Below are positions 1-12,100 of a stretch of 64,000 bases of DNA, in pieces. The stretch is from Euwallacea fornicatus (Eukaryota > Arthropoda > Insecta > Coleoptera > Curculionidae): the NCBI RefSeq assembly GCF_040115645.1, contig NC_089562.1, forward strand, positions 3,472,001-3,536,000. The letters run 5' to 3'. Position numbers and translations under genes: made by a program. Each line of letters begins with the position of its first letter. Positions within the stretch are counted from its first letter, which is position 1. Below the pieces are notes generated by a model. That model was given only the letters and a program-made list of their open reading frames with translations, had not been told where the DNA came from and did no database searches.

Positions 1-1891
1 GCGGGCTTGCAAATCTATGGAAAAATCATTGCAAAAGTCGTTAAGTGAGTGAGATGATGTGGAAAAGCTTTAACCTGCGCAAAAATTACGAATAATTACA
101 AGCATGGGTTCAGCATGACCTCTACACGAATAGTTCCATATGGAGTTCTGGATCCAGGTGAGCTGGAACCTGTAAACGTTATTCATACAATGGGGGGAGG
201 GGATGATTTCTTCAGTTGTATAAATGGATTTTTATTCTAAGGGAAGACATCCCGAATGCCAGACATGCCAAGTTATGCTTAATTCTCTTTGGTTTTCATC
301 TTACTAAATTTCCTCAACACCAAATCGAAATACTGAAGCTTTTCGCCTGCCAGCAGGAGATTCCTATTAGTTGTAATGTGGATAAAGTCACTTAGCTACA
401 TTCCATCCAGACAATCTTTATGAATGGGTCGAGATCGTGCGTTGAATTCGGAATGAACTCCAGGCTTGGCTCGACTCAGATAATGTTCGTTTATGGAGTT
501 TGGCCTTTTGAAAAATTGCTGATAAGAGCGATTGTTAAATAAATGGCGTCGGTTAATCATTTCCGGGAACTGGAATTGATGCGAAATCTCAGAGACACAA
601 AGATTGTTCGGCTATTTGTTTTCGCTAGCAGAGAGAATGTTGAAACCTTGGAGCTTTGCAAATTTAACTTTTCATGTAATTGCTATAAAAACCTTGGTAT
701 TTGTGGGTAAAATTATGGTTTCTATGCATGTTTATCAAACTTCTATCATTACCAGTTAACTCATGGTTAAATTTGTACATGTCGGATTAAGTGAGTGCAC
801 TCCGGACTTTCCCTAGATGGTCAAATGAATTGTAACCAATCATAACTCTTCGCGGTTAACGCACACTCACTGGATGTTTGTAAATTCGTGTAGTTTTTTC
901 AACTTTAAAAATGTATGTTATTTCATTTGTGTTCAAATTTGCATAGATTTTGTTTCCTTAAATCGCTTTTTATTTTCTTTTTGAATTTTTCTCCAACTAA
1001 TTATATCCGTATTTTGATTTATCTTGCTTATGATTTTTTTTTTATTCTGAGTTTTTTTTTAATGTGAGCTATTCTATCAATTATTGGCATAATATTTCTA
1101 AAAATGTGCGAAGTTTCCTGTTTCACTATTTTTTATACTATTTTGAATATTCTTAATTGTGTATAATTTCCATAGTTTGTATTATAATCCCCCTTTTATC
1201 TCCCTTTCTACAATTTTTTCTCATTCCCTTGAAATCGCCTTGCTCTGAATATTCTCGGAGATTTTTATTTGAGAAATTTCTATTTTCTCTCAGACTTTTA
1301 CTTAAATCTGGCCATTTCCAAGGTTTGCCTTAGATCTGGACCGTGTGCATAAGAAACTCCACTTTTATTCTAGGATTTTTCATACAAAAACAGAATCCAT
1401 TACCAAGAACGACGCATCTGAAGCATTCCCTCCTATCCCATGAGAATTTTGGTCAATAAAACCTTCCTTCCAGGCATTTACTTATGAGAAACTAACTTGC
1501 AGCTTAAGCAATATGTTGAAACTAGGACGACATTAGAAAATAGCTACTTTCAATGAACTAATTTTTCATAAGTTTTTTCTTTTACGCCCACCTTTGTATC
1601 TTAATTGAAGGGATTGATTGGGAATAGCGTTGTTTTGAAACCTAATCCAACCGGAAAGCAATGAAATTAGCACAAAAAGGCTACGAGAAACACGTGTGCG
1701 AAGTCATTTAATTGACCTCGGCCCCTGGGACCCTCGTTTAATCAAGCGAGGTCCGTCGATGAATGAAAATTGTTTCAGACTCGCTAAAAATAATGAAATG
1801 AGGTGCCATTTGTTGATGGAAAGTTCTCAAAATAGAGGAAAAAGAGGAAATTTGTTGCAAAAAATTTGGATGAACCGAGTACAGGACTTAC
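1..1891. other. Part of a Tmc intron running off the left edge
   Basis: Directly after the donor GAG|GTAAGT of the first-transmembrane-segment exon, this stretch should be the next Tmc intron. It is AT-rich with long T runs and has no open frame that reads like the next piece of a TMC protein (loop 1 and transmembrane segment 2). I see no RNA gene or transposon end in it. The rest of the gene must lie to the left of the window. Confidence 0.6.
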
Positions 1892-2080
1892 CTCAGGTAT
1901 GGTCACAAATGAAATGATGGCAACTGCGATGACAATATTGACCCAGAAGAGCCATCGTAGAAAAATAAAATATGAGGCCACGACCGAACCGAAATGAGAT
2001 TCAATTTCTTTTATTTTTAGTTCCCAGGGGATGAACCACATGGACATGTTGGTGAGTTCACGTTTCCACTTTTGCCATTT
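1892..2080 (-). CDS. Tmc: Tmc exon 5: pre-TM1 segment and first transmembrane helix
   Basis: This 63-codon exon has phase 0 at both ends. The acceptor is ttatttgcag and the donor is GAG|GTAAGT. It encodes KWQKWKREL, a helix typical of the family, then IPWELKIKEIESHFGS. A strongly hydrophobic segment follows (SYFIFLRWLFWVNIVIAVA), ending at VTIPE. IESHFG followed by ASYF.FLRWL is a hallmark of TMC proteins just before and in TM1, so this exon alone identifies the gene. The next exon is not in the window. Confidence 0.95.
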
Positions 2081-5000
2081 CTGCAAATAATAAAAGTTGT
2101 GTTAAAGTTTCCGTCTTTCTCCGAAAAGTACGTAATATGGAGAGTAAATTGTTTTAATACCTACGCAATTTTCTGCGGCTATTACAGGGCTATTATTTTT
2201 GGAATCTAGTTACAGAAGAATTTTCAAGTACAATAAATTGAATTCTAAATAATTTTGTGGAGAAAACTCTATTTTCAGTAGACTTAAAAGAGATCAATAG
2301 TTCCTAGGTTCAAGGAATTTGAACCGAAAGAGTTTCTACATTTTTCTACGGGATTCGTCTACCTACCTATCAGAATACTCAAAGTTCACGTTATTTTTCC
2401 CCCTGTTAGTTATTTAGCAACAATTTTCTCTATTTTTCAGTTTATTTGTTCTTCCTATTATCATCTTGTAATATCGGACCATTTGCGTAGCTGTCACCAC
2501 TTTTTCTCCGATAAAGGTAAAATGGCTTCGTTCCACGTCCCTGGTCAAGAAAGTTTTTCACACAAACAATAAGAATTCTTCAAGAAAACCCCCCCGGACA
2601 AAAAGGAAATCCGTCGAGGAAATGTTCCGTTAACAGTCTGGGGGCCATCTATCTTAATAAACGCGAATTTAAAAAGGAAGTAAGAGAATTTGGAGGCGAA
2701 ATTCCTAAGAAAATGACTTGAGTGTTTAATGAAGGTTTTTGGTCGGACCGTTGCATTGTGCAGGATAATGGAAATGGGTGGAGAGTACTGGATGAAAATG
2801 CAGTGGAAATTTAATGATTTTGTAATTTCGACCAGACTGGCAACAATTAAGTAAAACAATTTGTTCTTTGTCGAGAGAATTTTGAAGCCTCTCAATGAAA
2901 TAGTAATCGGGTCAGGAACAAGGACGCGAAATGAGACTGAAATTGAATACAGACTGGAAGTTTGAAGGGCGAAGGAGCACCCACAACGGGTTGGTAGAGG
3001 ATGGAATAGTGATCCATATCGAAGAATTTATTGCAATTCGTATTCTTTGTAGTTTTCTGATGTGAAAAATTGAGAAAATGGAGAAAGAACAGAGAAAGAA
3101 GGAGGAGAGACAATAAAGAATTAAAGAATTTCAATAACGTGAATTAACTGAGAAGTGATAACCAAGTTAAAGTCGTAATCGGGACAGATATAATAAAAAT
3201 ATGTTGAAACTCTACTGGCGAAAAAAAACTTGTCCTGCCTCTGATTCTTAAGTAAAGCAACAGTTGTAATTATCTGCTAAATCCACAAGAAATAAAAATT
3301 CGGTTGTCTAACAGCCAGAGGCGCACCAAGTGAGTAAAATGTGTGTTTTGCTCCTGTTATTTGTGTGATATACAATAGGTAATTGTGGTTAAATTTACAA
3401 GCCAAGCACTATACGGAGAGTCACGAAGTTGCTTCTAAATGTTGATATGTTTCGGCAAAAGGTTCCACCTTAATTTAAGGAATATACCATACCTGAAAAC
3501 CAGCTTCCTAATTAGAATCTTAATTGGAACAAATCCTTGAAGGGTGAAATGTAATCTAAACCATTTAAATAATCTCTGACTTCCTCTCTTTGAAATTTAG
3601 ATCTCTGTATACTTACTCAATTTGTCTAATTTTCATAATTTACCCCGTTATCTCGATGTTATTTTCAACATAATACAAAAGTAATTGTACAAAGTTGCAA
3701 ATCTCGGGAAGAGACGTTAAATTTAAAAACGCAATTTTACCTTGTTTGCCTCCGAAACTCCCCCTCCGGCCATTCTTTCTAACCCAGTTCCGAAAAATGG
3801 TTTTTACACTTCATCGCAAAATTTTAACTTCCACTAATTAGATCGCAATTTAATTCCTCCCTCGCCTTTTCCACGATACGATAATCCCGCAGTCTACATT
3901 ATTTTTCAATTCCATCAGCTAATATAAATAACATCCAACGCAAGGAAAGGAAAACGGACTCATTTTGAAGGTAATTTAAAACCGTTTCTGAAAGGCAACT
4001 TGGCGTCTATCTTCGAAACGTCTTTATCTTTAGAATTTTGCGGAGTAAAAGTTTAATTAACTTTTGATAAATTACCCGGAGTTAATTAAAATCTCATAAT
4101 GGTAACGTAAGAAACAGGAAATTTACAGGCAAAATACGCGAGGTAGGTATTTTGATATTTCTAGGGTCTGCCCTAAGAGAAATTTATTTGCGCAACCACG
4201 ATATTCATATGCCCAAACGCGATCCTCAATGCTTTAGTGAACCAAGCCCTCTATTTCTAATATTAATGGTGGGAGAGGCCTGGTCGAACACAGCAATTAC
4301 TGCCTTATGAATGTCCATCAGTTGGTCAGCGATGGTCGACGTTTCATTCCAGTTGAACTATGAACACAATATTTTTAATTTGTCATTTCAAAAATTCCTG
4401 TGCCGCATCCGAAAATCCCAAGGCGGGCCTGAAAATACGTGACCTTGTGTCGCCTGGTGCCAGATTCGAGAATCGCACACAATATGACCATTCAGTGAAA
4501 ATGACGTCAAAATGGTTTAACCAACATGGGGTAGCCATGTAAAGGGTCGATAAACACACGTCATTTTGACGTCATTCGCAGGAATTTATTCTACTCTACC
4601 CAGATTCAAGAACCAGATCCTTGAGCATCTTAAAGGAGTGTGCGTACTAATCGTTAATCCAAAACTATCAATTGTGCCAATTTTCGAAGTGCTGCTTATC
4701 GCTTTAATCGGACTCCACATTGACCCTGGATATATCTGTCAAAGTCTTGGAACTTTACAAATTCACTTGGAACGACGTTCATTTCAAGGGACATTCAAAA
4801 ACACGAAAATCAATGTAAAAGCTTTCCAATATCTCGGGAACGATAAGAGAGCTAGCAACACGCCCAATGCAGGCTCCGCATCTGTTGACAAGCACTAAGC
4901 AGCATATCAGAAATCTTGTAATTGTCATGAAAATTGGCAAATCTAATTTTTTACCGCTTCGCAAACTTTAAGTGTCGATATCTCGAGAACCGAAGAGGCA

Positions 5001-8000
5001 ATTGCACTAAAGAAGTAGTATCATATTAATCGCCTGGCTGAGTTCTATAAGCGGGCGTTGGACGGGCTGCGCTATTTCTTATAGTTCCCAAGATATAGGG
5101 TAAGGTTCATATTGATTTTCTCAATTTCGAAAGAGCCTAAAAATGAAAATTCGTCAAACTGCTCGTTAAAGACGTAACGGCCTCAATAGAGTCATCTAGG
5201 GTCAATATATGTATGTAGGTCCATATATATCCATTAAAGCGATAAAGAACACTTCAAAAATGTGGAACTCATTTGTTATGCGTCGGGTATATTATTATGT
5301 TTATTTAACACAAACAGCAATAATTGTAATTTACAGTTTGTAACTCATTTTCCGAAATACATTTAATACATATTACGAGTGCATTTACAGTAGGCGAACT
5401 TTCAAGCCACATTTTCATTATTTAATTGGAGTGTAGTTAATTTAACCAAAATTGGAAGTTCACGTTAAAAAGACAATAATTTTATTGTATTTTGTAAAAC
5501 CTGCATGTGAGCTAGCCCAAATCAACTAAATCTGAATGTACTTTCAATGGGCAAAATTTACCTTCAGATCTCAACCATATTGCAACATTTGCAGTGTACT
5601 TAACTAACGTTAACTCCTAACAAACCTTTCAAGGCTTACCTTAATCAGAACAATATTCCAAGTAGCTAGCATGTCTTTGGTGGAATGGCTCTGAGCTAGC
5701 CTTTCATGCAGCTGACCCTCATGCTTCTTGATGTAAGCCTTGGCTTGCACTACCAGCTTCAACTTTTTCCTCATGCTCCAAGGCTGCATTTTCACATTGC
5801 TGAGGACTTCTTTGTGTAGTTTAATGTTTTCGAAGATCTCTTCTTGGGTCACCTCATTCACTGCATTGTCATCTACTGTGATGGCAGTGCTGCGGAGGAA
5901 GGCGATTTGTAAATTATTAATAATATGTAGATATGTGTGTGTGTACCCCATAATGATAATTATGGTGTATAATTTACTGACTTACTCTCCAGAGCTGGTT
6001 GTAAAGACCGACGATCTTCGTCTCTCAGGTCCTGGTGCTTCTGCTAAGAAAGGGCTGCTGGGTCTTCGACTCTGCTTTTTCGATCTTCTGGTTGAAGCCC
6101 TTCTTTGAATGATGGCATTCACACTAGCCGAATAATCGTCTTCGTCGGAAATGTTGCCATCTTGAATTAAATATGTCGTGCATTTTCCCACAGGAAGAAT
6201 CTTTAATTGGAATTTTAATGGATGCACTCATGCAGGTACTAATATAAAAACTTGCTGTTGGACGGATGGTAACGCACTTTATCTGTGGTCCCGTGGAGCT
6301 TTTAAGCCTCTCAGATAGTCCAATTTGCATAATATGTTTTTGTTTCCCTGCGGATCAGCCCTTTTCACGTAAGTGGATCAAAATTAACTGCGCGGAATGG
6401 TTTTTGTACCCGGTTTTTGCCCTTCGAGGGTTACAAGCGCAGCCTGTCTTTACGAGATAATTTTGATATTTCACATCCCTTTCTAAGGGAATCGCTAATG
6501 TTCTTAAGGGGAAATTTTAATGCTATCGTTTCAACATAGAAAGCGACAAATGTGGGTACCTGCTGATTGTTCTGGTAATTGCACTCTGTCCTGCGGATGG
6601 TGTTGACGCGCCTGCATTCTTTTTGGGCTGTCTGATCGGTTGGCAAATTTCACTAATAAGCCGTCTATGGAAAATTGACGAGACACTAGTTCCTTCTAGA
6701 ATTTCGGAAAAGGCAAGTAAGAGTGAGCATTAGATAAGTTAAGGGAAGGGGATGTGAAAAAAAAGCAAGAGATAGAGAAGTACAGAACGGACTATTGGCG
6801 GATATTGCTGCGTGGATACTTAAAAAGTGAACATAAGAAATAAAAACATTTAGTCTAACTTGACCGTAAAAATGCAGTTTTTAAGGCGAATTGTCCTAAA
6901 ATTTATTATTTAAAGCATATTTATGGAAGTTTAAGGCTATGGCTGCCTATTGTAGAAATTCATGTAAATCTCTTATTTCTTGAGCCGTAAAGAATATATA
7001 TCATTGGTATTAATTTCCGTTATTTCAGAATCGAATATTTCTAAATATAAAGTCGGCTTCGAATACGTTTTGAACCGGTTTCAAACTTGTTCATTTCCCA
7101 CATATCAAAATACCCCTATCCCCTCAGGAACTAATGGAATTTCTGAATTAAATTAAAGGTAAATAAATGCGAACACACAAAAACTTGTTTTACCGGATTT
7201 AAAGCCGATTTTTTAAAAGGTTTAAGCCGGCTTTCTGCTTCTCATTTCCAGAATTTTAAATGGAGTTTAAGAAAGTTTCAAATTAATTCCCTAATAATTT
7301 CCAATCCAACACAAAGCTTTTCGTAATTTTAAATCGTTTGCGAATAGATTTTAATCCGTTTTCAATCCAATCCCTGAATTATCAGTTTAAACTGGAAGAT
7401 TCCTAGAAAAAAAAAAAACATATTAAACGGAGGTCCACTTTTAATTTATTTTTGTCAATTTTAAAGAAATTTAAGCGTTGACTGCTAGCTGCGTTGTTCG
7501 ATCTTGGAGTCTCTGAATGTTCAGTTTAAATGGAAAATTTCTAGGTTAAATAAAGGCAATCCGCATTCCAATCCATCATCTCCAATAGATTTTAATGCGA
7601 TCGGCGTCTTTCTTTCTTTTCTCAGAATATCAAAAAGTGAGAAGTTTACATGTATTTGCAGCTAAAAAAGTTCGACTTACCTCATCTAGAAATACCTAAA
7701 AATGACCTTTGGAACACGTTAGACAACTCGAATAGACACGTACACGATCACGAACAAACCTCACTACATAGAAAACGACTTTCTTATATCACGGCAGGGG
7801 CCAGTTAGAGGGTGTAAATACTAAATGAAGGGTTATAATTTAATCAGAACTCTGAAAAAGACTTGGAGCACGCATCTTAGGGCCGCACCTGCATTTCTTT
7901 CTAATTTCTTTGTTTAGCAACACGTGTGTAACGCAAAAGTCAAATTCCAAAAACGCTAGTTATAATTCGCAATTGTATGACACACACGCATTGTTTTATT

Positions 8001-9198
8001 ACATAATGGAAAAAAAGCATGCCATAAATTAGCCTGATGCACCCTATATCTCTGGGCAATTATGCCGATTTTAATGATGATAAATGGTGGTAACGAATAG
8101 TTTCTCTGGATGGGAATTATTGCCCATTGGGTGTCATGATAACCATGAAGCTTGCACAAGTCAGTTATTAATACTAGTAAGTCCGACATACATGCATGAT
8201 AACCTTCTTGGGGAACATCTATCAAAAATGTTAGGCTTGTCCTTTTTGCATGGCAATTTAGGGCCAGATTAGACTGTTAGCCTTTTAATTTTCCTCGAGC
8301 AAATAGCTTTTATCTCGGATGTTTTAATTAGAAGAAGTGTCCATTAGCGCTCAAATTGCTGACCGTTACTACTTGTAGCGAGGCTTGTATTTGGAGCGTG
8401 AAAGCTGTTTCTGTTTAGTGTTGCCAGTATAAATTGAGACTAAAAAGGTTGCAAAGCTACAAGATTTTTAACCCAATTTATTTAATATAATGCATGAAAA
8501 TCGCAACGCTTTAATTGATTCGTCGCAGCACCCAGTATGCGACTAGATTAAAGAAGCATTACTCACCTTTATCTCTGCTTTATGGACTTGCCTTTTCAAA
8601 ATTCAATCTAAGTCTAACTTGTTTGAAAACATATAGCTTCCAATAAAAACAATATCATTGAATAAAGAATCATCTTTCTAGAGGCCACAACAAAACTGAC
8701 CAACGCCGTTCGGCCATATTTCGCTATATGGGCCTTGGATAGCCGAATATTTCCTAGAGGAGTCGTGTATTCCACAGCCAAGAGCAGTAAATAAAAACAA
8801 ATGGAAAAGCATATGAATTAATTGGGGCACACCCTAGAAACCCCACGATGATTATTATTAATGGAGACCATATAGCGTGCCTGCGAAGAATCTAGAGAAA
8901 GCAGAAAGAGGAAATTTATATTTATTGTCACAATGTGCATGATTTTTTTATTCAGCAGTAATGTTTGTGGGATCATTCTCTGTTCATTCTAAAATAGCAG
9001 GGAAAAGCTGCGAAATTTTTGCGTTTGTTGTTTAGCGTGAAATAAATTTAATACCTGATAGATTTTCAGGTCAGATCCTGTTAGTCTGGAAGCCTCCAAT
9101 CGCAGGATTCTTGCGGTAGCCTCTTTAAACGACCTGGTGCTTATATTTTGCAGTTCGGGATTCCGACGGATCATAGTGGGGCTTTGTTGCGGATCCAT
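1892..9198 (-). CDS. Tmc: Transmembrane channel-like protein (Tmc), 5' part, five exons
   Basis: This is the N-terminal 298 codons of a TMC family protein, the pore-forming family of mechanotransduction channels in sensory neurons and hair cells; the Drosophila gene Tmc acts in proprioception and food-texture sensing. CDS exons on the minus strand are 9198-9055, 6695-6560, 6160-5986, 5889-5640 and 2080-1892. Junction phases are 0, 1, 2 and 0 and all agree, with GT donors and AG acceptors. The cytoplasmic N-terminus (residues 1 to about 265) is charged, with Ser/Arg-rich patches. It contains the family motif QPWSMRKKLKL, then IPWELKIKEIESHFGS, then a first transmembrane helix at about 268-296. 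The start ATG at 9198 is chosen because it opens the first exon and the phases then run through. The 3' part of the gene is outside the window. Family assignment is firm; the first two exons are inferred from splice phase, not family similarity. Confidence 0.88.
4501..4575. repeat. Inverted repeat with two CRE-type palindromes
   Basis: ATGACGTCAAAATG at 4501-4514 is the exact reverse complement of CATTTTGACGTCAT at 4562-4575, with 47 bp between the arms. Each arm holds the full 8-bp palindrome TGACGTCA (4502-4509 and 4567-4574), the consensus cAMP-response element bound by CREB/ATF proteins. It could be a regulatory site or a terminal part of a repeat element, because a close variant of the right arm recurs at 15578-15594. 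Confidence 0.7.
4820..5105. repeat. Cluster of ATATCTCGRGAA-like motifs (repeat family)
   Basis: AATATCTCGGGAACG occurs at about 4829 and GATATCTCGAGAACCG at about 4976, with an inverted variant (GTTCCCAAGATATAGG) near 5085. The same motif returns at about 34737 and 34930 and, inverted, at 15556. The spacing of 100-190 bp and the weak similarity between motifs suggest an old dispersed repeat with internal modules. No transposase-like frame is visible. It cannot be assigned to a named family by eye. Confidence 0.4.
5640..5889 (-). CDS. Tmc: Tmc exon 4: conserved cytoplasmic N-terminal segment
   Basis: The acceptor is cgccttcctccgcag and the donor is AAG|GTAAGC. The exon starts with one base that completes an Asp codon split across the intron (GA from exon 3, C here) and ends in phase 0. 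It encodes EEIFENIKLHKEVLSNVK, then MQPWSMRKKLKLVVQAKAYI and a Lys/Glu-rich helix. The QPWSMR-KL motif is a conserved part of the TMC cytoplasmic domain. The 96-bp intron separating it from exon 3 is typical of insects. Confidence 0.93.
5986..6160 (-). CDS. Tmc: Tmc exon 3: Ser/Arg-rich cytoplasmic linker
   Basis: The acceptor is tttaattcaag and the donor is GGAGA|GTAAGT. The two leading bases AT complete an Asp codon with the final G of exon 2, and the two trailing bases GA combine with the C of exon 4. It encodes an acidic stretch (ISDEDDYSAS) followed by Arg/Ser-rich sequence (QRRASTRRSKKQSRRPSSP) with several likely basophilic kinase sites of the form RRxS. Disordered N-termini of this kind are usual in TMC proteins and are poorly conserved in sequence. 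Confidence 0.88.
6560..6695 (-). CDS. Tmc: Tmc exon 2: divergent cytoplasmic N-terminus
   Basis: The acceptor is ccgaaattctag, preceded by a pyrimidine-rich tract, and the donor is AGCAG|GTACCC. It encodes KELVSRQFSIDGLLVKF and then a Gln/Arg/His-rich tail. Entry in phase 0 matches exon 1 and exit in phase 1 matches exon 3, which is the main evidence. A nearer AG at 6653-6654 is possible but would break the phase with exon 1. If the gene has another promoter, the in-frame ATG at 6617-6615 could start a shorter isoform. Confidence 0.68.
6696..9054. other. Tmc intron 1 (2.4 kb)
   Basis: This joins the start exon to exon 2 in phase 0. The sequence is AT-rich with no longer coding frame. The only structured signal I noticed is a possible 15-nt microexon at 7681-7695. 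Open frames near 7956-8272 on both strands show no family features. Confidence 0.5.
7681..7695 (-). other. Possible 15-nt in-frame microexon of Tmc
   Basis: On the minus strand GTATTTCTAGATGAG is flanked by an acceptor (cattttTAG) and a full-consensus donor (GAG|GTAAGTC). It sits in a phase-0 intron and its length is a multiple of three, so inclusion would add five residues (VFLDE) without shifting the frame. Microexons of this kind are common in neuronal genes, but a chance match is quite possible. Confidence 0.25.
9055..9198 (-). CDS. Tmc: Tmc exon 1 with probable start codon
   Basis: This 48-codon frame opens with ATG GAT CCG CAA CAA and ends at CAG|GTATTA in phase 0. The peptide is polar and charged (begins MDPQQSPTMIRRNPELQNIS, ends GSDLKIYQ), as expected for a TMC N-terminus. 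It is joined to Tmc because it lies upstream on the same strand, has no other partner in the window and matches the phase of exon 2. An in-frame TAA just upstream and a possible 3' splice site (ttcttttag) at about 9222 suggest a spliced 5' UTR. It could instead belong to an unrecognised small gene. Confidence 0.62.
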
Positions 9199-12100
9199 GC
9201 GCGTTATATTATTTTATATTACCTAAAAGAATTACCATGTAGCTGTATGGTTGTTACTCAAAGAGTCAGATTTCCTGCGCAGAAACTCAAGTGTCCCGAC
9301 ACTCGGGACAAGGTGTCTAAAGGGATTAAAGAGATACAAATTCATACATAACACTGATGAAGAAATATCAACAAATTGGAAAAAATTAACATCGATACAA
9401 AGTTGGATGTGCCTAAAAAAAAATTTATTAAATTACCTGATCGTAAATAAATTCCTAAGTGAACCAGGTATACTTGACAAAATGGTGAAGACTAATAATA
9501 AATTCATTGAAATTATCTACTTTATAGAGAGAGTCCAACCTGTGTGACAATAATTGCAAAAAACGCTATAGAAGGATCAAGACCGAGGTTGAAGTTGAGT
9601 TGAAGCAGGTAGTAAGAGAAGTACCTACACGTCGAGATGTGCCTCTGTAATGAAATGCGAGAAGTATGTGTCATGCAATGTAATCGAGATATGTAAGAAA
9701 ACTGGCAAATCATAGATAAATTGCTGTAATTTATATCTCTACATGAACGCTTTCGGTAACCATGACATAGTCGTCAGCACAGAGCATTTCCTTCCTGCAT
9801 AAGACACCTAGCTTAACCTACATATTAGGAAAGTTTATAACGGTTTCGGTGGTTTAATGTTATGAAGGAAATCCCTGGTAGTTTAGTTTCAGTATAAAAG
9901 ATTATTTTTAATAAAGCTATACGCAGTTGAGGTCTAGTAACTTTGAAAGGTTGCAATATTCCATCCTCAAAAAATTCATTTAAATTCTTAACAATCACTT
10001 CAGATTACATGACTATGATCTTGAAAACAAAGAATATACGTATATATATAGGTCAATTGAAGATTTTTCATTCTAATACTATATTCGAATCTTACTTTTT
10101 CTCACCTCATAAGCCTTTCCATATTGAAAATCAAGTATATCAAACATCGAAGGAAAACTTACTAAAAAACTCTCTCCCAACTCCCATTTACAATATCACT
10201 TATCCCCTATACTTTTAATCAACAACAGACTTTATCACCCATCGCGGCAATAATTTAACAATGGGGGTGCACTAATTGCTAATTATTTTCTGAAGGGAAA
10301 GCACGGAAAAGCGCAAATTATCCCGATCCAAAACTGTATATGATGAGTCGTTAGCGGGATTACACTAGTTGAGCAAAGAGCCACACCTGTCGGAGAAAAT
10401 GTATTTATACCAACCCGGTACAGGTTTTCCCTTATTAATAGCTTGCGATGGGTCTCCCATTTATCCCTAGATCGCCCATGCTTCATTGTGCCATTTCTAT
10501 GATATGGACACCTATACAGGGGAATTAATTTTGGTCAATCAGCGCGAATAGAGGTGATACAGTTTTAAATTAATCGGTCCCCATGCAGTTATAAATAAAA
10601 CTGAGACCTGTGGTGCGTTAATCATACAGATTCTAAAAATCCAAGAATGATCCATCTTTCTGGGCTCATTACGCTAGTTTTCCATTAACAAGGACCGCAA
10701 GTCGCTCAAAGGCAAAGGGCTTCCCCGGGGATGGGAAACAACCCCGAATGGCAAAAAGATACTTTTAAAGTGATTATTTTTATACGAACAATGCGGTTCG
10801 CCCTTTGTATCGTTTGTTGGGGAATACTTTATCAATGGCAAAAAATGGCTTTGTTTCGGTGGATTAATTGAGGACCTTTGAGGGATTGAGTTGCATAGGT
10901 GGCATTTTCCTTGAGGACTTGCTTGTGTAAATCAGATGAAAATTTGCGGTCAAATCAGAGCAGGGAAGGTGATGACACTTGAATTGGCGCTAAAAAATCG
11001 GGAGGAATGGAACAATATTTTATCTCATTGTTAGCTGTAAAAAATTAAAAAATACAAACTAAGACATTTACATGAAAATCGAAGCTTCACGCGATCTTGA
11101 AATAGATTCACTATTGAAATTGATCACTCGATCGATGAATAGCAGATTTCACAATGGCCGGTCACCTTTTAAAAAAATAACATTTAAGTGTGATAATACC
11201 CAAAGAAGTGTCAAAAATGCGAGGCTGTAAAATTTCACGCAAAAAGGACTTAAAATCAGAATATTTTCGACAAAAGACTTTTTAATTTTTTAGCACCAAA
11301 AGGTTTTGAAAACGGATCACTATAACGGTTTAACGCAGAACTGCAATTAAGTAACCTGAAGAATAACTGACTAAAACAAAGAATTTCTATGTAATTTCTT
11401 TACGTTGTTTAATTAAAATGAACTTTGCAGAGTGAAATACGTGACCGAACCCTGGCTCAACTTTCGGAAAATAACGCTTTAAACGATGCGAAATCTCCTT
11501 CCTCCCTCCCTAAACTCCCTCCTCCTCTCCCTCTCCTAAAACTAATCTAGAATGTTTAGGAAGATTTCATACAAACCAAAAACCCTTTGTTATTAAAAAT
11601 TGTTGCAAACGAATCAGTTGAAATGTAATGAGTACAACTGTGTCACAAATTTCCATTAGATTACAGATTGATTTCAGTGTTGAAAGTGTAACATTTTTCT
11701 TCCTTTAACGGTTTCTTCCGATTCCTCTGTCTCTCATCATGACAGGACTGAAGGATAGTCAAATTAAGCATTCTGCATGAAAATTATTTAAATATTGCAG
11801 GTTTGTTACTTATTTCATATTTACGAAGGTAGCTTTAGAAGCACTCGACCAGACATATAAATGGAGTTTTTTTTATTCCATTACAATAAGTGAAATAGGT
11901 CCATCATTTCACATCAAAGACGAAAAAGCAGTTAAAACAATGGACTCACGGGGGAGAAATGGCTCCAAAGAAGGTGAAAACTGTTCCATTTGCAGGAAAG
12001 GTGATGGCGTCAGTTTTTTGAGGTACACGTGGGATAATTTTGTATTGATTATCTCTCTAAAGCAAAAACAATAAAGAGAGAATATTATACACTATTGTGG

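Larger units (their letters stand above)
2081..5639. other. Tmc intron 4 (3.6 kb)
   Basis: This lies between the LATWNIVLIK exon and the KWQKWK exon. Most of it is AT-rich sequence with no coding signal. The part from about 4500 to 5100 differs: it is less AT-rich, carries a perfect 14-bp inverted repeat around two TGACGTCA palindromes, and has several ATATCTCGRGAA-like motifs. A 110-codon open frame on the plus strand (4566-4898) sits in that part and resembles no protein I know. I read this part as repetitive DNA. Confidence 0.6.

Noticed and set aside
4566..4898. 110-codon plus-strand frame
   Set aside because: It lies in repeat-like sequence with the ATATCTCGGGAAC motif inside it, has no family features and no transcription context.
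5740..6108. 122-codon open frame on the plus strand
   Set aside because: It runs antisense across Tmc exons 3 and 4 and the intron between them; those exons carry family motifs, this frame does not.
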